Of a DNA stretch of 64,000 nt, positions 9,121 through 18,016 are shown piece after piece. The notes beneath the pieces were generated by a model. It was not told where the DNA came from and did no database searches. It saw only the letters and a program-made list of their open reading frames with translations. Each line of letters begins with the position of its first letter. Position 1 is the stretch's first letter. Both the position numbers and the translations under genes were made by a program. Source of the stretch: Ottowia testudinis (lineage in GTDB: Bacteria; Pseudomonadota; Gammaproteobacteria; Burkholderiales; Burkholderiaceae_C); contig NZ_CP071796.1 in assembly GCF_017498525.1 (NCBI RefSeq), positions 3,534,001 through 3,598,000 of the forward strand, read 5' to 3'.

Positions 9121-10554
9121 ATGAGCCAGAAAACCAAGATCGCCGGATGGATCGCCGTGGGCGCGCTGGCCGGCGCGCTGACCACGGTGTCACTGCAGAC
9201 CGTGGCGCGCGGCACCATGGCGCCTCTGCCGCTGGAAGAGTTGCAGCAACTGGCCGCCGTGTTCGGCATGATCAAGTCCGACTACGTCGAACCAGTGGAT
9301 GAGAAAAAACTCATCACCGACGCCATCTCGGGCATGGTGTCCAGCCTTGACCCGCATTCGCAGTATTTCGACAAGAAGACCTTCAAGGAATTCCGCGAAG
9401 GCACGTCGGGCAAGTTTGTTGGCGTCGGCATCGAGATCACGCAGGAAGACGGGCTGATCCGCGTGGTTTCGCCCATCGAAGGTTCACCGGCAGACCGCGC
9501 GGGACTCAAGCCGGGCGACTTGATCACCCGCATTGACGACGCCGCCGTCAAGGGCCTGTCGCTCAATGAAGCCGTCAAGCGCATGCGCGGCGAGCCGGGC
9601 ACCAAGGTGCTGCTCACCATCCTGCGCAAGGACGAGAACCGGAGCTTTCCGGTCACCATCACGCGCGAGGAAATCCGCACCCAGTCGGTCAAATCCAAGA
9701 TGGTCGAGCCGGGCTATGCCTGGCTGCGTCTTTCGCAGTTCCAAGAGCGCACGGTTGACGACTTCGTCGCCAAGCTCGAGGACATCTACAAGCGCGAGCC
9801 CAACCTGAAGGGCCTGGTACTGGATCTGCGCAACGACCCCGGCGGCTTGCTCGACGCGGCGGTGGCGGTGTCGACGGCCTTCCTGCCCGAAGGCGTGACC
9901 GTGGTGTCGACCAATGGGCAGATCGAGGAAAGCAAGTCGATCTACAAGGCGCGCCCCGAGGACTACATGCGCCGCCGCGGCGCCGATCCGCTCAAGCGGC
10001 TGCCCGCGGCGCTCAAGTCGGTGCCGATGGTGGTGCTGGTGAACGAAGGCTCGGCCTCGGCCAGCGAGATCGTGGCCGGCGCGCTGCAGGATCACAAGCG
10101 CGCGGTGGTCATGGGCAGCCAGACCTTCGGCAAGGGCTCGGTGCAGACGGTGCGCCCGCTCGGCCCCGACACAGCGCTCAAGATCACCACCGCGCGCTAC
10201 TACACGCCCAATGGCCACAGCATCCAGGCCAAGGGCATCGTGCCCGACATCATGGTCGATGACACGGCCGAGGGCAGCCCCTATGCCGTGCTGCGCATGC
10301 GCGAGGCCGACCTTGAAAAGCACCTGAGTGGCGCGCAAGAAGAAAAGAAAGATCCCGCGCTGGAAAAAGAGCGCGAGGCCGCCATGAAGCGCCTGGAGGA
10401 AGAATCGCGCAAGCCCGCCGCCCAGCGCCGCCCGCCCGAGTACGGCAGCGCGCAGGACTTCCCCCTGCTGCAGGCGCTGGCCAAGCTCAAGGGCCAGCCC
10501 GTGAAGGTCAGCAAGACGCTGGTCGAGCGCAAGGAAGAAACCAAAACCGAATAA
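9121..10554 (+). CDS. ctpA: C-terminal processing peptidase (S41 family)
   Basis: A 477-residue periplasmic serine protease that cleaves proteins from their C-termini. An N-terminal membrane anchor or signal (IAVGALAGALTTVSLQTVA) leads into a DYVEPVDEKKLITDAISGMV region. A PDZ domain follows at about residues 85-165 (GVGIEITQEDG, GLKPGDLITRID). The S41 protease core carries the catalytic Ser313 in SASASEIVAGALQDH and Lys338 in FGKGSVQTV, 25 residues apart as in Prc/CtpA proteins. The Lys/Glu-rich C-terminal tail looks disordered. AGGA lies just before the ATG. It is downstream of gpmA, an order seen in other betaproteobacteria, and 29 bases from the adenylyltransferase gene, so they may share a transcript. 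Confidence 0.94.
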   Translation: MSQKTKIAGWIAVGALAGALTTVSLQTVARGTMAPLPLEELQQLAAVFGMIKSDYVEPVDEKKLITDAISGMVSSLDPHSQYFDKKTFKEFREGTSGKFVGVGIEITQEDGLIRVVSPIEGSPADRAGLKPGDLITRIDDAAVKGLSLNEAVKRMRGEPGTKVLLTILRKDENRSFPVTITREEIRTQSVKSKMVEPGYAWLRLSQFQERTVDDFVAKLEDIYKREPNLKGLVLDLRNDPGGLLDAAVAVSTAFLPEGVTVVSTNGQIEESKSIYKARPEDYMRRRGADPLKRLPAALKSVPMVVLVNEGSASASEIVAGALQDHKRAVVMGSQTFGKGSVQTVRPLGPDTALKITTARYYTPNGHSIQAKGIVPDIMVDDTAEGSPYAVLRMREADLEKHLSGAQEEKKDPALEKEREAAMKRLEEESRKPAAQRRPPEYGSAQDFPLLQALAKLKGQPVKVSKTLVERKEETKTE

Positions 10555-10583
10555 ACCCGCGCCCGCCAGGGCCGGATGCGCAG

Positions 10584-11342
10584 ATGGACGACCGGCAACT
10601 GCTGCGCTATTCGCGCCACCTGCTGCTCGACGACATCGGCGTCGAAGGGCAGCAGCGTCTGCTGGACTCGCACGCGCTGATCGTCGGCGCCGGCGGCTTG
10701 GGCTCGCCGGTGGCGCTTTACCTCGCCAGCGCTGGCGTCGGGCAGATCACCATCGTCGATGACGACGCGGTCGACCTGACCAACCTGCAGCGCCAGATCA
10801 TGCACACCGAGGCGCGCGTGGGCCATCCCAAGGTGGCTTCGGCCGAAGCAGCCATCGCCGCCATCAATCCCGGCGTGCGCGTGCACGCGCTCGCCGAGCG
10901 GGCCGACGAACAGCGGCTCACCGCGCTGACGGCCAGCGTCGATGTGGTTCTGGACTGCACCGACAACTTCGCCACCCGCCACGCGATCAACCGCGCATGC
11001 GTCGCCACGCGCCGGCCGCTGGTGGCGGGCGCGGCGATCGGCTTCGACGGCCAACTGTCGGTGTACGACCTGCGCCGGGCCGATTCGCCGTGCTACGCCT
11101 GCGTGTTTCCGCCCAGTCAAACCGTCGAAGAGGCACGCTGCGCCACCATGGGGGTGTTCGCGCCGCTGGTGGGGGTGATCGGCACGCTGCAGGCCAGCGA
11201 GGCGATCAAGCTGATTTGCGCCGTTGGCCTGCCCCTGGTCGGGCGCCTGCTGCTGTTGGATGCCCGGCGCACTGAGTGGACCGAGTTGCGGGTGCCGCGG
11301 CAGCCCGATTGTCCGGTTTGCGGCCACCGCCACGCCACGTAA
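10584..11342 (+). CDS. moeB: HesA/MoeB/ThiF-family adenylyltransferase
   Basis: An E1-like enzyme of 252 residues that adenylates the C-terminal Gly-Gly of a sulfur-carrier protein (MoaD or ThiS) in molybdopterin or thiamine synthesis. It starts RYSRHLLLDDIGVEGQQRL, then the nucleotide-binding GAGGLGSPVALYLASAGVG, DDAVDLTNLQRQI, and DCTDNFATRHAINRAC. CYAC and CPVC are the paired zinc-binding cysteines. GVFAPLVGVIGTLQASEAIKL is typical for MoeB. No carrier or other cofactor gene is nearby, so MoeB and ThiF cannot be separated; many betaproteobacteria use one protein for both. It follows ctpA closely. Confidence 0.88.
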   Translation: MDDRQLLRYSRHLLLDDIGVEGQQRLLDSHALIVGAGGLGSPVALYLASAGVGQITIVDDDAVDLTNLQRQIMHTEARVGHPKVASAEAAIAAINPGVRVHALAERADEQRLTALTASVDVVLDCTDNFATRHAINRACVATRRPLVAGAAIGFDGQLSVYDLRRADSPCYACVFPPSQTVEEARCATMGVFAPLVGVIGTLQASEAIKLICAVGLPLVGRLLLLDARRTEWTELRVPRQPDCPVCGHRHAT

Positions 11343-11475
11343 GCGTTTTCCTACAGGCGGGCGCTGCGCATGCTGTCAGGCCGCGCGGCGCGGCGACCCT
11401 AAACTGCTTCCATATTTTCTCGGTCTTGCCGAATATCAAAGAACAACCCATCACGGCCATCCGTTTCACCATGCC

Positions 11476-11865
11476 ATGCCCGGCCCCAGTGCAGTGCGAG
11501 CCTATTTCGTCGAAGATAACCCCACCATCCGCGAGAACCTGATCGCCACCCTTGAAGAACTGGGCGGCGTGGCCCCGATCGGTTATGCCGAGACGGAGCA
11601 GCAGGGCAGCGAATGGCTGACCCAACACACCTCGCAGTGGGATCTGGCGATCGTTGACCTGTTTCTCAAGCAAGGCAGCGGGCTCGGTGTGCTGCAGGCT
11701 TGCCGCGCGCGCAACCCCGAACAAAAAGTGGTCGTGCTCACCAACTATGCAACCCCGGATATCCGTGTGCGCTGCCAGCAGCTGGGTGTCGACGCCGTAT
11801 TCGACAAATCCAACGACATCGAAGCCTTGATCGAGTTCTGCCTTGAGATGAAGGGCACGGCCTGA
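11476..11865 (+). CDS. Single-domain response regulator
   Basis: A CheY-like receiver without an output domain, 129 residues. The acidic pocket (YFVEDN near the N-terminus), phospho-acceptor Asp61 in LAIVDLFLKQGSG, Thr in VVVLTNYATPD and Lys in VFDKSND are all present. The start is uncertain: ATG 11476 is in frame but has a weak ribosome site, and a GTG at 11491 just before the receiver is possible. The frame is open upstream without family character. A strong bidirectional terminator follows, shared with the convergent NarL-type regulator. It may work with the nearby histidine kinase, but this is inferred from position only. Confidence 0.87.
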   Translation: MPGPSAVRAYFVEDNPTIRENLIATLEELGGVAPIGYAETEQQGSEWLTQHTSQWDLAIVDLFLKQGSGLGVLQACRARNPEQKVVVLTNYATPDIRVRCQQLGVDAVFDKSNDIEALIEFCLEMKGTA

Positions 11866-11895
11866 TTCGGCACGCCCGCGCCGCGCCGCCACAAA

Positions 11896-11923
11896 AAAAC
11901 CGCCCATGGCGGTTTTCTTTTTT
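11896..11923. terminator. Bidirectional terminator
   Basis: AAAACCGCC-CAT-GGCGGTTTT is a perfect 9-bp stem, preceded by an A run and followed by TTTTCTTTTTT. It lies between two convergent response-regulator genes and should work in both directions. Confidence 0.88.
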
Positions 11924-11956
11924 GGCCGCGCGCGCCCGGCACCGCGCGTGCGCCGA

Positions 11957-12589
11957 TCAATCGATCAGCTTGTTTTTCAGCGCATAGTAGGTCAGGTCGC
12001 TGTTGGAGCTGAGGCTCATCTTCTCCATCAGACGCGTGCGGTAGGTGCTCACCGTCTTCACCGACAGCGACAACGACTCGGCGATGTCGCCCGCCGTCTG
12101 CCCCTTGGCAAGCTTGAGGAACACCTGGAACTCGCGCTCGGACAGCTGCTCGTGCGGCAGCGCGTCGTTCTTGCGGTTGAGCTGCTGGGCCAGCAACTCG
12201 GCCACCGTGGGCGTGATGTAGCGCTTGCCCAGCGCGATGGTGCGGATCGCCTCCACGATCTCGCCCGGTTCGCACTCCTTGTTCAGGTAACCACTGGCGC
12301 CCTGCCGGATCAGGTTCATGGCGTAGTGTTCTTCCGGATACCCCGACAGGATCAGGATGCCGACGTCCGGCGCCTTGGCGCGGATCATGGCCAGCGCGTC
12401 GATGCCGCTCTGCCCCGGCATCGACAAGTCCATCACCAGCACGTCCATCTCGGTGACGCGCACCAGGTCGATCGCTTCCCGGCCGCTGGCCGCCTCGCCG
12501 ACGACCCGCAAGTCCACATGCTCCGAGAAAAACTGCTTCAGTCCAGAACGCACAATGGCGTGGTCGTCCACAATACCGATTCTGATCAC
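11957..12589 (-). CDS. NarL/FixJ-family response regulator
   Basis: A two-domain DNA-binding regulator of 210 residues. The receiver starts IRIGIVDDHAIVRSGLKQF, with phospho-acceptor Asp54 in LVMDLSMPGQSG and Lys in YLNKECEP. The LuxR-type helix-turn-helix occupies about 145-205: LSEREFQVFLKLAKGQ, then AESLSLSVKTVSTYRTRLMEKM. It is transcribed away from the histidine kinase 74 bases upstream, which has a HisKA_3-type core, the usual partner class for NarL-like regulators, so the two probably form one system. The inducing signal is unknown. Confidence 0.93.
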   Translation of the reverse strand: MIRIGIVDDHAIVRSGLKQFFSEHVDLRVVGEAASGREAIDLVRVTEMDVLVMDLSMPGQSGIDALAMIRAKAPDVGILILSGYPEEHYAMNLIRQGASGYLNKECEPGEIVEAIRTIALGKRYITPTVAELLAQQLNRKNDALPHEQLSEREFQVFLKLAKGQTAGDIAESLSLSVKTVSTYRTRLMEKMSLSSNSDLTYYALKNKLID

Positions 12590-12663
12590 GGTGCGCCTTC
12601 CGCATTGAGGTTAACGCGGCCGCGCCACGCGGCCGCAAGAGCAGGATTCTAGTTCTCCAAGAC

Positions 12664-14139
12664 ATGGTTGATCCCAACACCCAGATTCCCGACGGCACCA
12701 AGCGCAGCCGTGGCCCCCTGTCGCTGCGCATGACACTGGTCATCGCCGCGATGTGCGCCATGGCCATCATGTGGCTGAACGAGGACACCTACCGCCGTAC
12801 CACGCAAACGCTGACCCAGATCCAAAAGGGCCACGCCGCGCGCGCCACCATCAACACGCTGCTGCGGCGGCTGGTCGAGGCCGAGTCTGGCCAGCGTGGC
12901 TACATCCTCACCGGCGACCGGGCATACCTGGAGTCCTACGACGTGGCACTCAAGGAAATGAATGCCCTGCTGCAACGCATGAACAGCATCGTTCCGCGCG
13001 AGATGCACGAAAGCGAAGCCATGCTCGCCTTTCGCCATCTGCTGTCGCAAAAAGTCGGCGAAATGGCGCTCACCGTGCGCATGCGGCAGGAAGAGCGCCC
13101 GGAGGTCGTCAACTTCGTCATGACGTCGAACATCGGGCTGGAGCAGATGCACGCCTTCAAACTGCAGGGCGACGCACTGCTGGCACAAGCCGATGCCGTG
13201 GTGGCCACCAGTCGGGCCGAGCTCTACCGGCTGCTCAATGTCTCGCGCTTCGGGCTGGCCGCCGGTGTGCTGGCGGCGTTCTTCGCCTTCTTCCTCTACG
13301 TGAACCAGACGCGCGCGCTGCGCCAGACCGACGAGCGCCAGAAGCAATTGCTGGAGGATGAGCGCGACGCGCTCGAATCGCAGGTGCGCGAGCGCACCGC
13401 GCGCCTGACCGAGTTGGCGAGCTATCTGCAGCAGGCGGTCGAGGAAGAGCGCGCCCACCTGGCGCGCGAGCTGCACGACGAGCTGGGCGCGCTGCTGACG
13501 GCGGCCAAGCTGAACGTGGCGCGCATCAAGTCCAAATTGCCCAAGGACGCCGACGAGCTGGCCGAGCGCTTGAAGCACCTGACCGAAACGCTCAACCAGG
13601 GCATCGCGCTCAAGCGCCGCATCATCGAGGACCTGCGACCATCCTCGTTGTCGAACCTGGGCCTGGTGGCGTCGCTCGAAATCCTGACGCGCGAATTCGC
13701 CGACCGATCGGGCGTCGAGATGGAAACCTCGCTCGAACCCGTGTCGCTGGACGAGGTGAGCGAGCTGACCATCTACCGCATGGTGCAGGAGGCGCTGACC
13801 AACATCGGCAAATACGCCCAGGCCAGCAAGGTCACGGTGCGGCTGCAGAACTACGTCTACCACGCCGAAGTCACGGTGCAGGACAACGGCGTGGGCTTCG
13901 ACCCCACGCAACTGCCGCAGGCCTCGCACGGGCTGATCGGCATGCGCCATCGGGTCGAAGCCAGCGGTGGGCGGCTGGATGTCAGCTCGCGCCCCGGCCA
14001 CGGTTCGCGCATCTCCGGCACCATTCCGCGCGCGGCGCCCAAGCCGCAGCAGGAGCTGGCCGCAGCAGTGGGCGCCATGTCATCCGATTCCTACAAGGCC
14101 GCACCGCCCGCGCTGACAGCGCCCGACGCGGCGCGCTGA
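12664..14139 (+). CDS. Sensor histidine kinase, CHASE3-like and HisKA_3
   Basis: A membrane sensor kinase of 491 residues. A first membrane helix (MTLVIAAMCAMAIMWL, about 23-38) and a second (GLAAGVLAAFFAFFLYV, about 198-215) bracket a periplasmic helical sensor. That sensor contains RLVEAESGQRGYILTGDRAY, the hallmark of CHASE3 domains. A coiled coil leads to the dimerisation motif EERAHLARELHDELGALLT, with phospho-acceptor His271. The ATPase part has VQEALTNIGKYAQAS (N box), VQDNGVGFD (G1), GLIGMRHRVE and GHGSRISGTIP. The last 35 residues are Ala-rich and look unstructured. It pairs naturally with the divergent NarL-type regulator. The ligand is unknown, since CHASE3 often senses without a clear small molecule. 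Confidence 0.9.
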   Translation: MVDPNTQIPDGTKRSRGPLSLRMTLVIAAMCAMAIMWLNEDTYRRTTQTLTQIQKGHAARATINTLLRRLVEAESGQRGYILTGDRAYLESYDVALKEMNALLQRMNSIVPREMHESEAMLAFRHLLSQKVGEMALTVRMRQEERPEVVNFVMTSNIGLEQMHAFKLQGDALLAQADAVVATSRAELYRLLNVSRFGLAAGVLAAFFAFFLYVNQTRALRQTDERQKQLLEDERDALESQVRERTARLTELASYLQQAVEEERAHLARELHDELGALLTAAKLNVARIKSKLPKDADELAERLKHLTETLNQGIALKRRIIEDLRPSSLSNLGLVASLEILTREFADRSGVEMETSLEPVSLDEVSELTIYRMVQEALTNIGKYAQASKVTVRLQNYVYHAEVTVQDNGVGFDPTQLPQASHGLIGMRHRVEASGGRLDVSSRPGHGSRISGTIPRAAPKPQQELAAAVGAMSSDSYKAAPPALTAPDAAR

Positions 14140-14265
14140 TGGGCCGCGCGGGCCGCACGGCCCAAGATATGCCCTACGCTTACGTTCCGCGGCAAACTGC
14201 TTGACCAAGCGCCGCCTCATCCCTGCATCACCCGTCCCGACACCCCCAGAAAGGAAACTCACGCC

Positions 14266-14643
14266 ATGAACACCCATTCCACCGTCGAAAAAATCGCCGA
14301 CAAGGCTGAAAACGCCACCGACAAACTGGCCGGCAAGGCCGAACGCTCGGTTGAATCGGCCCGCCTATACGCGAACGAGGCGCTCGACAAGGCCGACGCC
14401 AAGGTGCGCAGCCTGCGCGAAGATGTCAAACCCGCGATCGACGCCATCTCGGCCCGCGTGCAGGATATGGCCGCGCGCAGCAAGGCCGCCGCCGCCGAAA
14501 CCTCCGCGCAAACGCGCGACAAGCTGAACGAGTACACCGACAAGACCAGCGCCTACGTGGCCGAGCAGCCCCTGAAATCCATGGCCATCGCCGCCGCCGC
14601 GGGCGCAGCTCTGGCGATCCTGCTGGGCCGCCGCCGCGGTTGA
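14266..14643 (+). CDS. DUF883 (ElaB/YqjD-like) membrane-anchored protein
   Basis: A 125-residue protein of the ElaB/YqjD/DUF883 class. In E. coli such proteins sit at the inner membrane and bind ribosomes in stationary phase. Most of the chain is a long charged amphipathic helix rich in Ala, Lys, Asp and Glu (KAENATDKLAGKAERS, ARSKAAAAETSAQTRDK). The C-terminus has the family pattern YVAEQPLKSMAIAAAAGAAL-type helix followed by LLGRRRG. GAAAGGAA before the ATG is a good ribosome site. It ends in a strong terminator, so it is monocistronic. A second member of the family lies at 21304. Confidence 0.87.
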   Translation: MNTHSTVEKIADKAENATDKLAGKAERSVESARLYANEALDKADAKVRSLREDVKPAIDAISARVQDMAARSKAAAAETSAQTRDKLNEYTDKTSAYVAEQPLKSMAIAAAAGAALAILLGRRRG

Positions 14644-14685
14644 TCGCATGCCGGCCGCCGCCATGGCGTGCCGGATCACGCCAAA

Positions 14686-14716
14686 AGCCCTGTGGTTCAG
14701 CCACAGGGCTTTTTTT
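14686..14716 (+). terminator. Rho-independent terminator
   Basis: AGCCCTGTGG-TTCAG-CCACAGGGCT is a perfect 10-bp stem followed by seven T. It ends the DUF883 gene. Confidence 0.92.
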
Positions 14717-14730
14717 CTTGCCCGCCCGCA

Positions 14731-14792
14731 CGAAATTACTATGATTTGTATAGCTGCTTGCGCTTGATGCACAAGCGCAAGCAGCCAAAATC
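14731..14792 (+). repeat. REP-like palindrome, copy 3
   Basis: ATTACTATGATTTGTATAG leads into a perfect 14-bp stem (GCTGCTTGCGCTTG with CAAGCGCAAGCAGC) around ATGCA. It lies between the terminator and the convergent DUF4124 gene. No gene is seen between 14717 and 14937. Confidence 0.85.
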
Positions 14793-14937
14793 ATTCATCA
14801 AGCGAGCCACCCTGCCTGGGTGCCCTGCGCGATGCGTGGGAGCAGTGGAATGCTGGCATGCCCACCACTGCGGCCGCCGCCACCGGCAGCCTGGATCATG
14901 GAGCCGAGGACATGCCCCAGCGTGGTGGCGCATGGGG

Positions 14938-15582
14938 TCAGCGCGCCGTAGGTGGCCGCACCAGCACTGGGACGGGCTCCGTGCCGGGTTCATAGCGCGG
15001 ACGCGCCGGGGCCGGCCGCGGCATGCCAAAGCCATCGCCCCAGCCCGGCGGATGGACGCGGTCGCCATGACCCGGATAGGGGTAAGGGTGCGGGTGGGGA
15101 TACGGCCGCCGCTGCGGCACCACCGGCGCATACGGCTGCACCACCACGATGTCAGCCGGCGGCTGCTGGCCGCAGGCCAGGGCGGCGTTGTAGCGCGCGG
15201 TGCGAATCTCTTCCGGGCTGGCCGAAAAGCTGCCGGCGCGAAACGCCGCCTCGGCGCGCGCGGCGCGGCAGGCATCCGACTCGGCCTGCGCGGCTGATGC
15301 GTACGCGGGCTCCGGCACACGGACGGGGGCTGCCAGGCGCTGCTGCTCGCGCTGCCAGGCGGCGTCTTCCCGCTGTTGCAGGGCGCGCTCGCGCGCCGCG
15401 GCGGCCTCGGCGTCCTGACGCACCTCTTCCGCGGTGCGGCGCGGCACCACCACCGCGCCGCCCTTGCACGGTTGGTCGGTGTACAGAGTCTTGCCGGTGG
15501 CGGGATCGGTGCACTTGATGGCCTGCGCGCCTGCCATCAGCGGCAGGGCCAGGGCGAAAGACAGCAAAACGGGGCGGATCAT
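14938..15582 (-). CDS. DUF4124-domain secreted protein
   Basis: A 214-residue exported protein of unknown function. A signal peptide (MIRPVLLSFALALPLMAGAQA) is followed at once by the DUF4124 core with its paired cysteines, IKCTDPATGKTLYTDQPCKG. Next come a charged helical stretch (RRTAEEVRQDAEAAAARERA) and a Pro/His/Tyr-rich C-terminal tail with repeats such as YPHPHPYPYPGHGD. The ATG at 15582 is preferred over that at 15588 because GAAAGA then lies at a proper distance. A much longer upstream frame is not supported. It is divergent from the SulP transporter. The low-complexity tail could bind metal, but this is only a guess from composition. Confidence 0.78.
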   Translation of the reverse strand: MIRPVLLSFALALPLMAGAQAIKCTDPATGKTLYTDQPCKGGAVVVPRRTAEEVRQDAEAAAARERALQQREDAAWQREQQRLAAPVRVPEPAYASAAQAESDACRAARAEAAFRAGSFSASPEEIRTARYNAALACGQQPPADIVVVQPYAPVVPQRRPYPHPHPYPYPGHGDRVHPPGWGDGFGMPRPAPARPRYEPGTEPVPVLVRPPTAR

Positions 15583-15764
15583 GGTCATTCTTTCAGCAGC
15601 GGCCGCGGCGGTGCGGCACGGTATCTTTTTACAACGCGCGCGCCGGCCGGCGCGCCGACCGCGCACCGCCATTGCGGCCCAGGGCCTGTGCCTTAGCCAC
15701 TCCGGTAAGGCGTGCCCGCTGAGCCGCGCCGCAAGCACCGCCCCCGCTGCCGTACCATCGCGCC

Positions 15765-17465
15765 ATGCCGCCACCCATTGAGCGACTGCTGCCCTTTTTG
15801 CGCTGGCCGCGCCCGTCCGCGGACCTGCTGCGCGGCGAGGCGGTGGCGGGTCTCACGGTCGGTCTGATGGTCATTCCGCAGGGCGTGGCCTACGCCCAGC
15901 TGGCCGGCATGCCGCTGGTGACGGGCATTTATGCCTCGATGCTGCCCGCGCTCATCGCCGTGATGTTCTCGGCCTCGGCGCGGCTGTCGGTCGGGCCGAC
16001 GGCGTTGACCAGCCTGTTGATCCATGCCTCGCTCAGCCCGCTGGCGGCGCCGGGCAGCCCCGAATGGGTGGCGCTGGCGGTGTGGCTGGCGCTGATGTCG
16101 GGCGTGCTGCAGGTGGCGCTCGGCATGTTCAGGTTCGGCTGGCTGCTCAACCTGATCAACGCGCCGGTGCTGATGGCCTTCACGCAGGCGGCGGCGGCGC
16201 TCATCATCGGCTCACAGCTGCCGGCACTGCTGGGTTTTCGCGGTGGCTGGGGCGAGATGCTGCATCGGCCGAGCATCAACCCCCTGGCCGCCGCCTTCGG
16301 CGTGCTGGCGCTGGCGCTGCTGCTGCTGGCGCGCCGCTGGCGGCCGACGTTTCCGACCGTGCTGGTGATCGTCGTCGCGGCGGCGGCCTTGGGCTGGGCA
16401 CTCGGTTTTGAAGCCAGCGGCGGCGCCGTGGTGGGCCCGCTGCCTCGGGGCCTGCCGGCGCCTTACCTGCCCGGCTGGCCGGGCTGGCATGCGTTGGGCC
16501 AGTTGCTGATGCCGACGCTGGTCATCACGCTGGTGAGTTTTCTGGAGACCGCCTCCAGCGCCAAGGTGGACAGCCAGCGCAAGGGCGAACGCTGGGACCA
16601 AGACCAGGATCTGATCGGCCAGGGCCTGGCCAAGATCGCCTCGGGCTTTTCGGGTGCCTTTGCCACCAGCTCGTCGTTTTCGCGCTCGGCGCTCAATCTG
16701 TACGCTGGCGCGCGGACCGGCTGGGCGACGGTGGCGTCGGTGTTGTTGGTGCTGGCGGCGCTGCTGCTGTTCACGCCAGTGCTGCGCCACGTGCCACAGG
16801 CGGTGCTGGCGGCCATCGTCGTGGCGGCGGTGCTGGGCTTGCTCAAGCCGCGCGAATTCGTGCGGCTGTGGCACATCTCGCGCGTCGAAGCGGTGACGGC
16901 TGCGCTGACCTTCGGGGTCACCCTCGCGGCCGCGCCAGCGCTGTACTGGGGCGTGCTGACCGGGGTGCTGATGTCGCTGTCGCTGTTCCTCTTCCAGCGC
17001 CTGCACCCGCGCATCATCGAAGTCGGCCTGCACGCGGACGGCAGCCTGCGCGACCGCCACCTGTGGCATCTGCCGGCACTGGCGCCGCACACGTACGCGC
17101 TGCGCATGGATGCGGCACTCGACTTCGCCACCGCCGCGCAGTTCGAGCGCGAGGTGTCCGAATACCTGAGCCAGCACCCCCACACGCGCCACGTCTGCCT
17201 GTTCGCGCAGCCCATCAACCGCATCGACGCCACCGGTGCCGAAGCCTTCGTGCGCCTGATGTCGCTGCTGCACCAGCGGCGCGTGACGCTGCACGTGAGC
17301 GGCATCAAGTTGCCGGTCGAACGCGTGCTGCACGCCGCCGGCGCGCTGGCGCCCCACCCGCTGCTGCAGCTGTACCGCACCGACGCCGAGGCGCTGGCGG
17401 CACTGCGCGCCATCGCCGAGGCCGAGCGCGCGGAGCCTGCCGACTTGCCGGCAACGGCGATCTGA
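15765..17465 (+). CDS. SulP-family anion transporter with STAS domain
   Basis: An inner-membrane transporter of 566 residues in the SulP family, which moves sulfate, bicarbonate or other anions. The SulP signature is near the N-terminus: AGLTVGLMVIPQGVAYAQLAG, then GIYASMLPALIAVMF and SVGPTALTSLL. SGAFATSSSFSRSALNLYAG follows in the second half of the membrane domain. The cytoplasmic STAS domain occupies about 445-545 (YALRMDAALDFATAAQFE, INRIDATGAEAF). The substrate cannot be assigned. It stands alone, divergent from the DUF4124 gene, and is followed by repeats. There is no carbonic anhydrase gene next to it that would hint at bicarbonate. Confidence 0.92.
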   Translation: MPPPIERLLPFLRWPRPSADLLRGEAVAGLTVGLMVIPQGVAYAQLAGMPLVTGIYASMLPALIAVMFSASARLSVGPTALTSLLIHASLSPLAAPGSPEWVALAVWLALMSGVLQVALGMFRFGWLLNLINAPVLMAFTQAAAALIIGSQLPALLGFRGGWGEMLHRPSINPLAAAFGVLALALLLLARRWRPTFPTVLVIVVAAAALGWALGFEASGGAVVGPLPRGLPAPYLPGWPGWHALGQLLMPTLVITLVSFLETASSAKVDSQRKGERWDQDQDLIGQGLAKIASGFSGAFATSSSFSRSALNLYAGARTGWATVASVLLVLAALLLFTPVLRHVPQAVLAAIVVAAVLGLLKPREFVRLWHISRVEAVTAALTFGVTLAAAPALYWGVLTGVLMSLSLFLFQRLHPRIIEVGLHADGSLRDRHLWHLPALAPHTYALRMDAALDFATAAQFEREVSEYLSQHPHTRHVCLFAQPINRIDATGAEAFVRLMSLLHQRRVTLHVSGIKLPVERVLHAAGALAPHPLLQLYRTDAEALAALRAIAEAERAEPADLPATAI

Positions 17466-17520
17466 TTGCTATTTTTTTGAGAGCTTCTTGCGCTTGATGG
17501 ACGGGCGCTGGGGGCTGATT
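17466..17520 (+). repeat. REP-like palindrome, copy 4 (decayed)
   Basis: TTGCTATTTTTTTGAGAGCT, then TCTTGCGCTTGATGGACGGGCGCTGGGGGCTGA-type sequence, is a degenerate copy directly after the SulP stop. The right arm has diverged and no longer pairs well. Confidence 0.5.
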
Positions 17521-18016
17521 TCTCTTGAATCAGCTTGATGAAAACCATGGGCTTGATTGGCGCGCGGCGGTTTTGTTCCGAACGGCGTCGCCTTCACCCC
17601 AACCCTCTCCCAGAGGGAGAGGGGGCAAGACAAAAGGCCGAGAGCAGCGATGGCCCGAGTGGGCTTTCAACCCCTTCTGGCCGTGCCGAGAAGCACAGGG
17701 CGTGGGGCGGGCCGGCAGCGCAGCATGCCGGCTTTGTGCTCTGACTCGCTGCCGCTGTTTGAGCGAAGAGAACGCAGTGAACGAAGCGAGTTCGGCAGCG
17801 CCGCCCTACGACCGAGCATCGCAGGTTGCCCCGAAGGGGACACAGCCAGTGGGGCCGCCTTTCTTTGCCTACTTTCTTTGGCGGAGCAAAGAAAGTAGGT
17901 CGCCCGCCGGGGCGAACTCCCGGCCGACCGCGCGCCCAACACCACAACACCCGTTATCACCCCAAAAGCAGGCAGGACGAGAGCCACAGCAAACCCCAGT
18001 GTCTTTCAAGCCCCCG
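17521..18016. repeat. Gene-free block of intergenic repeats
   Basis: I see no credible gene in these 500 bases. They hold CCCTCTCCC-AGAGG-GAGAGGG near 17600, a block with GAACGCAGTGAACGAAGCGA near 17770, and a perfect 13-bp stem CCTACTTTCTTTG/CAAAGAAAGTAGG around GCGGAG near 17870-17900, followed by GTCGCCCGCCGGGGCGAA. Such blocks, as I recall them, recur between genes in many Beta- and Gammaproteobacteria. Small frames over the block on both strands have no domain content. Confidence 0.6.
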
